DNA of 64,000 nucleotides from Cricetomys ansorgei (Eukaryota; Chordata; Mammalia; Rodentia; Nesomyidae). The stretch covers positions 1,104,168 to 1,168,167 of the forward strand of contig JAMJFZ010000070.1 of assembly GCA_026225945.1 (NCBI GenBank), written 5' to 3'. The notes beneath the pieces are model-generated. The model made no database searches and was not told the DNA's origin. It saw only the letters and a program-made list of their open reading frames with translations. Shown here in pieces: positions 59,601 to 64,000 of the stretch. Each line of letters starts with the position of its first letter. Within the stretch, counting starts at the first letter, position 1. Made by a program: the position numbers and the translations under genes.

Positions 59601-60521
59601 TCACTGAGGAGGGCCACCCTGGTGGCACCAGTGAGAAGTGTGTTGTGCCTTGAGTGTAGGTGCCCCTGGGACCCTTCGACTGTCTTCAGAGAGCTCACAG
59701 TTGCGTGTGTGCCTATACCCGGCCATAGGCATTTGAAAGACACATACATGCCTGAGAGTGACTTGGGTGTTTGCAGACAGGAAAGGGAACCCAGGATCCT
59801 GAGGGTTGCCTGCTGGTTAGGGTGGGTGGGGGCTGAGGGGATGGGGCTAAGTGGGGGGGGGATGAGGTTGTGACAGACTCAGAGAGAGCTCATAATGGTT
59901 ACCTGGCAATGCCTAGAAGTCAGGTAACCTGGGGCCCCATGCTGGGGCCTGGTAGGCAAGGGGGTAGATGAGATGGCATGTTTCTGGTTTTGGTATGTCC
60001 TCGTCTCCACATCAGTATCCTTCCTGGGTGGCCTGCCTCTGCCTTTGAGGTTGTGGATGTCTCAGGCCCCTGTTGACCCCTGCTGGGGGTGTTGCCCTCA
60101 GCCACCATCTGAACCCTGATGACAGGGCACCTGAAGGCACTTTCCTGGATCCATGGGCAAGAAGACTCGAGTTTTTGTTGGGTCCTTCTCATCTCCCATC
60201 AATCAAAGTCAGAGACTGGAGCCCTCCCAAGGGCACACAGCTGTCTGTTCTGCTTCCATAGGTGAGCCTCCTTCTGCTAGGTGGGAAGGCCTCTCTGGGC
60301 TTCCTGGGACCCCTTCGGGAGGTGTGGCCTTCTCTCCTGACAGGTCATCTGCCCTCCCTCCCCTGTGTCCTGATCTCTGCTACACCAGGATCCTGCTGCC
60401 CTACCAGCCAAGGTTCAGGCTGCCAGGGGATGGCATAAGGTAGGGTGCAGGTCTTCGGCAGGTGGCCTTGATCTGGGACACTGTTGTGGACAGGCTCCCA
60501 CAGAGTTAGCACACCTAAGTC
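56690..60521 (+). repeat. Repeat unit U16 (noisy first half, B-like second half)
   Basis: At 3832 bp this is the longest unit. From about 56690 to 58160 it has A-like states (GCCATGGGG, TGCCCAGAAC) plus many one- to four-base insertions, for example near 57388, 57518, 57690 and 58100. It also carries a local GATCCATGGACC insertion near 57616. From about 58200 it is nearly identical to core units, apart from CATACATGCC, GCTTCTGAGG and the GTTGACC allele. It separates the two type-C units, U15 and U17. No gene is supported. Confidence 0.93.
57380..58160. other. Single-base-indel-rich island in U16
   Basis: The stretch contains insertions such as GCACCCGCCAGG, GGTAAGCAGGG, GTGGGATCAGG, CTCACGTCATTCCC, CTGCAGTTTCAC, GGAACATTGG, CTGTCCAGGCAAATG and GCAAGACTGGG. 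There are also small losses. Spacing of surrounding unit landmarks is preserved. It is most simply read as low-quality consensus, although it overlaps the biologically variable 115-bp block region. Confidence 0.65.
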
Positions 60522-63500
60522 CTGCAAGGCAGCTCTCGTGGTCATGCAGATGGAGTGAGTTCAGTCAAAGGCAGCTGGATCCTGCCTGGGGGCACCGAAT
60601 CAAGACCCACCTCCTGGTCCCCTGGTCTGCTGGTCCTGGAGTCCACCTTGTTTGAGTCTGAGGGTGCTCCCCTGTGGTCCAGATTGCCACGGGGTTCTCC
60701 TACGATTCTCTCTGGGATCTCATCAGAGAGGACCTTCAGGAACTCCCTGGCACCCAGAATGGCTTGGAGTGTAACATGGCATTGCATTTGAGGAGCTCCC
60801 ACCTTCCCACCCCTGTACTCTGCTCCCCACTGTGTTCTGCTACACTCAGGTCCTAGGCTCACCAGGTTTCCTGAGACATCCCCTGTGGGCGAGAAGCCCC
60901 TCACTCTCCTGCAAAGCTCCCCACGTGGTTAGGATCCCCCCAGGTACAGGGTTTGTGCCCCATCTCTGACCAGTCCCTGCCAGAACATAGGTGGCCATTT
61001 TGAAGTCCAGTGGCGGCTGAGCCAGCGTATGGCTCTTCTTTTTTTCTTGAAAAGTGTTTTGCTCAGGTATAGGCCTAGGGAATGGAGCCAGGCTCTACTC
61101 CCTTGGAGGTCGGCTTTCTGGGTGTACTACTGCCATCAAGCAGAATGATTATGCTGATCCCACTGGCAGGTCCCTGTGCTGCTCCTGGACATGGAGGCAA
61201 GCAGGATAAGCACCGCCAGGGTCTTGGCTGCAGCAGAAGGACTAGTGGGTCTCCCTCCAGCAGACTGGGCACCCCAGGAGAGCCGTGGGAAGAAACAGGT
61301 CTGCTCCCATGAGAGGATCTTCCTGCCAGGGACACTGGGTCAGGGGCTGTGTGTGGGTTGAGGCTGTGGAATTAGTGTAGCCTGCCAGTGGGCAGGAGCC
61401 CACTGTGGACGGCCCCCTCTCTTTTGGTTTAGGCTCGCCAGCAGCACCCACAACTCACACACTGCTCTGGCTCCCTCCTGCACAACCCCACCTCAGAATC
61501 TTTTCAGGGCTGATCTCAGGCTGTCAAGGCCAAATAGCCAATGTCACCAAAGAACCTCCATCCATTTCACTTCATCCCTGCCTTCCTCATTCCCTCCTCT
61601 CCTCTCTCTTCTCCGTCTGCATCACATTCTCTCTGCCTTCCTAATTTTTTCTTTGCATTTCATTTTTTTTCCCTCCCCTTTATTTTTTATATATTGCTTG
61701 TTTGCTTTTTTGTTTTTTTTTGTCCTTTGGACATTGGGGATTCTGTTTGAGTAGGACTGCAGGTCAAGTTGAGGGGCAAGGCCCTGTCAGGAAATGTATC
61801 TACCCTATAACCACATGCCCAGAGTCTTAGAAGCAGACTGGGAGCCAACAGCAAGGACAGAGGCCACCTGGTTGTGTGTAGTTGGTGGGCCCAAGGCAGG
61901 CTAGTGTGTGGCTCTGGGTGAGTCTTAGTAGAAGCAGCCAGAGTGGGGTGTGGACTGAAGGGTGCCCTGCCTCCCCTAACCAACACCCTCCCTGAGATTT
62001 TCAACACCTATGCGGGCAGCCCAGTTGAGGGTTCAGCTGACGAGGTCACCTTGCCTGACCGCCATGGAGAACTAACACCCAGGTCGAAGGGTGGACAAGC
62101 CCCTTGTCCTGCTCTTCCCTGTCCAGCGATCTTGGGTGGAGGAACGGTTAGTTAGAGGACGCTCTGAAGTAAACAGACTGTATTCTGTGAACAGACAGTT
62201 CCAAGGAGACCTTGTCTGTTTGGATTAGGGTGTTGTGAGTGTGTGTGTGTGTATTTGTGTGTGTTTGTGTTGTCCTGGGAGTTTGTGGCCGTGCTTGTGG
62301 GTGTTTGTGTTTATACCTGATGAGTCCACTGGAGAGGAAGGTAGGCCCCAGGGAGCATACAGGCAGCGCCATAGAGTCCAGGTGTGTGGCAGTCATGGTG
62401 GTCAACTCAGAGCAGTGGGGGAAGTAACAGGTGAGTTTGAAGGGGAGGACCCTCGGGGCCCTATACCTCATCAGCCGCTCAGGTGGGCGTGAGATAGGGA
62501 CTGTTCCAGGCCGGGATGGCTGTGAGAGCCTGTGACTGGGCCTGGCCTGAAGATCAGACCTGTGGCGTGGCAATGGTATGGGAAGTGGCAAGACCCATCC
62601 TCAGGTGGCAGGCCTGGCACCTCTGAGAACTCGGAACAGGCCTGGCCCCTGGTAGATAGCTAGCTGGTTCCCTTTCCAGCATCAGGGAGACTGCCTAGGT
62701 GAGGCATGGCAGAGAGGGAGAGTAGGAAAGCAAGGACTGGGCCTACTCCTGGAGGCAGCCAAAGAGGTCTGTTTCTAGAGGGCATCCTGGAAGTCCTCAG
62801 GCCTGTGGAGGCAGGCGTCTGGACTCTCTCTCAGCTCCTAGAAGGAAGGACAGGTTCCTGTTGGGTGGTGGTGTGCCTTCCCCAAGGGAACAGGGTATAT
62901 GGTATGGCATCAGACAGGCCTGTCTGCCCTGGATACTCTCTGACTAGCACTGTATATAGGAGAGTTGTAGGTTGAGGGGAAAGGAGATAAAGGGAGAGGG
63001 TCTCAGAGAGAGAGAGAGAGATCTTAGTATAGCGAAGTGAGGAGGAGAGGAGAGAGAGAGAGACACAGAGAGACACAGAGACAGATGGGTGTGTGTGTGG
63101 GTGTACAATCCCTGCTTCTGAGGCTGGGGGATGTATTTGACTTTGTTGTTGATTTTGCATGTAGCCTGCTGGTCAAGCTCATTCGTTCACATGAGTGCTC
63201 TATGGACTCTTGTCCCTTGGTCTTGGGCATGGGCCCCTGGAGAGAAAAGATGAAGGCACCTTTAGAGAGCTTACAGCAAGGAGGTCACTGAGGAGGGCCA
63301 CCCTGGTGGCACCAGTGAGAAGTGTGTTGTGCCTTGAGTGTAGGTGCCCCTGGGACCCTTCGACTGTCTTCAGAGAGCTCACAGTTGCGTGTGTGCCTAG
63401 ACCCGGCCATAGGCATTTGAAAGACACATACATGCCTGAGAGTGACTTGGGTGTTTGCAGACAGGAAAGGGAACCCAGGATCCTGAGGGTTGCCTGCTGG

Positions 63501-64000
63501 TTAGGGTGGGTGGGGGCTGAGGGGATGGGGCTAAGTGGGGGGGGGGGATGAGGTTGTGACAGACTCAGAGAGAGCTCATGATGGTTACCTGGCAATGCCT
63601 AGAAGTCAGGTAACCTGGGGCCCCATGCTGGGGCTGGTAGGCAAGGGGGCAGATGAGATGGCATGTTTTCTGGTTTTGGTATGTCCTCGTCTCCACATCA
63701 GTATCCTTCCTGGGTGGCCTGCCTCTGCCTTTGAGGTTGTGGATGTCTTCAGGCCCCTGTTGACCCCTGCTGGGGGTGTTGCCCTCAGCCACCATCTGAA
63801 CCCTGATGACAGGGCACCTGAAGGCACTTTCCTGGATCCATGGGCAAGAAGACTCGAGTTTTTTGTTGGGCCCTTCTCATCTCCCATCAATCAAAGTCAC
63901 AGAGACTGGAGCCCTCCCAAGGGCACACAGCTGTCTGTTTGCTTCCATAGGTGAGCCTCCTTCTGCTAGGTGGGAAAGGCCTCTCTGGGCTTCCTGGGAC
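60522..64000 (+). repeat. Repeat unit U17 (type C, truncated by window end)
   Basis: This is the first 3479 bp of a unit that would need roughly 200 more bases. It carries the clean ~115-bp deletion (junction ACAGGTCTGC near 61297), as in U14, and the type-C variant set shared with U15. Single-base indels cluster from about 63625 to the end (GGGGCTGG, GATGTCTTCAGG, GTTTTTTG, TCACAGAGAC), so that part should be treated as lower-quality sequence. No gene is supported. Confidence 0.93.

Larger units (their letters stand above)
1..64000 (+). repeat. Macrosatellite tandem array, ~3.8 kb unit, 17 copies visible
   Basis: The motif CTGCAAGGCA (or a close variant) recurs at about 3.8 kb spacing from base 1 to 60522, and the intervening sequence is collinear throughout. 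Copies are strictly head-to-tail with no inverted unit. The period is 3797-3801 bp in ten units; other copies range from about 3651 to 3832 because of indels. Neither array edge is in the window. The sequence is moderately GC-rich, CpG-poor and lacks a unit-long open frame. This organisation is that of a mammalian macrosatellite. The locus is not recognised with certainty. DXZ4-like X-linked arrays are a candidate class on unit size and motif content only. The phase chosen for unit boundaries is arbitrary. Confidence 0.97.

Noticed and set aside
1..64000. D4Z4-like macrosatellite with an embedded homeobox gene
   Set aside because: No unit carries a long open frame or homeodomain-like sequence, and the unit length differs from 3.3 kb.
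1..64000. rDNA, tRNA, snaR or other structured RNA gene array
   Set aside because: No recognisable rRNA core, tRNA box A/B pair or Alu-derived snaR-like sequence was found in the unit.
1..64000. CRISPR array or prokaryotic origin
   Set aside because: The repeat period is kilobases, not tens of bases. CpG is depleted, microsatellites are abundant, and there are no operon-like coding regions.

Overview
The whole 64 kb window is one head-to-tail tandem array (a macrosatellite) of a unit of about 3.8 kb. Seventeen copies are visible, U1-U17, all in the same orientation; U17 is cut by the window end. Setting the register arbitrarily at the CTGCAAGGCA motif at base 1, unit starts fall at 1, 3798, about 7580, 11231, 15028, 18826, 22626, 26427, 30225, 34022, 37821, 41619, 45435, 49260, 52943, 56690 and 60522. 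Most units are 3797-3801 bp. No single-copy flank is present, so the array extends beyond both ends.

The DNA looks like a vertebrate, most likely mammalian, nuclear genome. CpG is scarce, TG and GA microsatellites and long polypyrimidine runs recur, splice-like and TATA-like strings occur, and there is no gene-dense coding pattern. No protein-coding gene can be supported. The open frames are 60-170 codons, overlap each other on both strands, run through simple repeats, and break between copies by single-base indels. No rRNA, tRNA, CRISPR array or recognisable SINE, LINE or LTR was found.

Layout: U1-U2 are divergent units ('type A'). U2/U3 meet in a scrambled, C-poor island (about 7185-8330). 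U4-U11 (11231-41618) are a nearly identical homogenised core ('type B'). U12-U13 are mosaics that carry type-A segments inside the array. U14-U17 are a heterogeneous right-hand block in which U15 and U17 ('type C') share private variants and flank a B-like U16. U14 and U17 (and apparently U3) share one deletion of about 115 bp. Stretches in U12, U13, U15, U16 and the last 400 bp carry dense single-base indels that look like assembly-consensus errors.

Within each unit, in order: an E-box and a YY1-like motif, a palindrome, a hairpin that is loop-inverted in U13, a polypyrimidine/T-rich block, a TG microsatellite, a consensus-like splice donor/acceptor pair 249 bp apart, palindromes, a TATA-like box, a GA-purine tract, a strong G-quadruplex motif, and a CTCF-like half match on the minus strand. 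The likeliest role is a noncoding, possibly transcribed, structural macrosatellite. Repeat size and the CTCF/YY1-like motifs invite comparison with the X-linked DXZ4/Dxz4 class, but this identity is not established from sequence alone.
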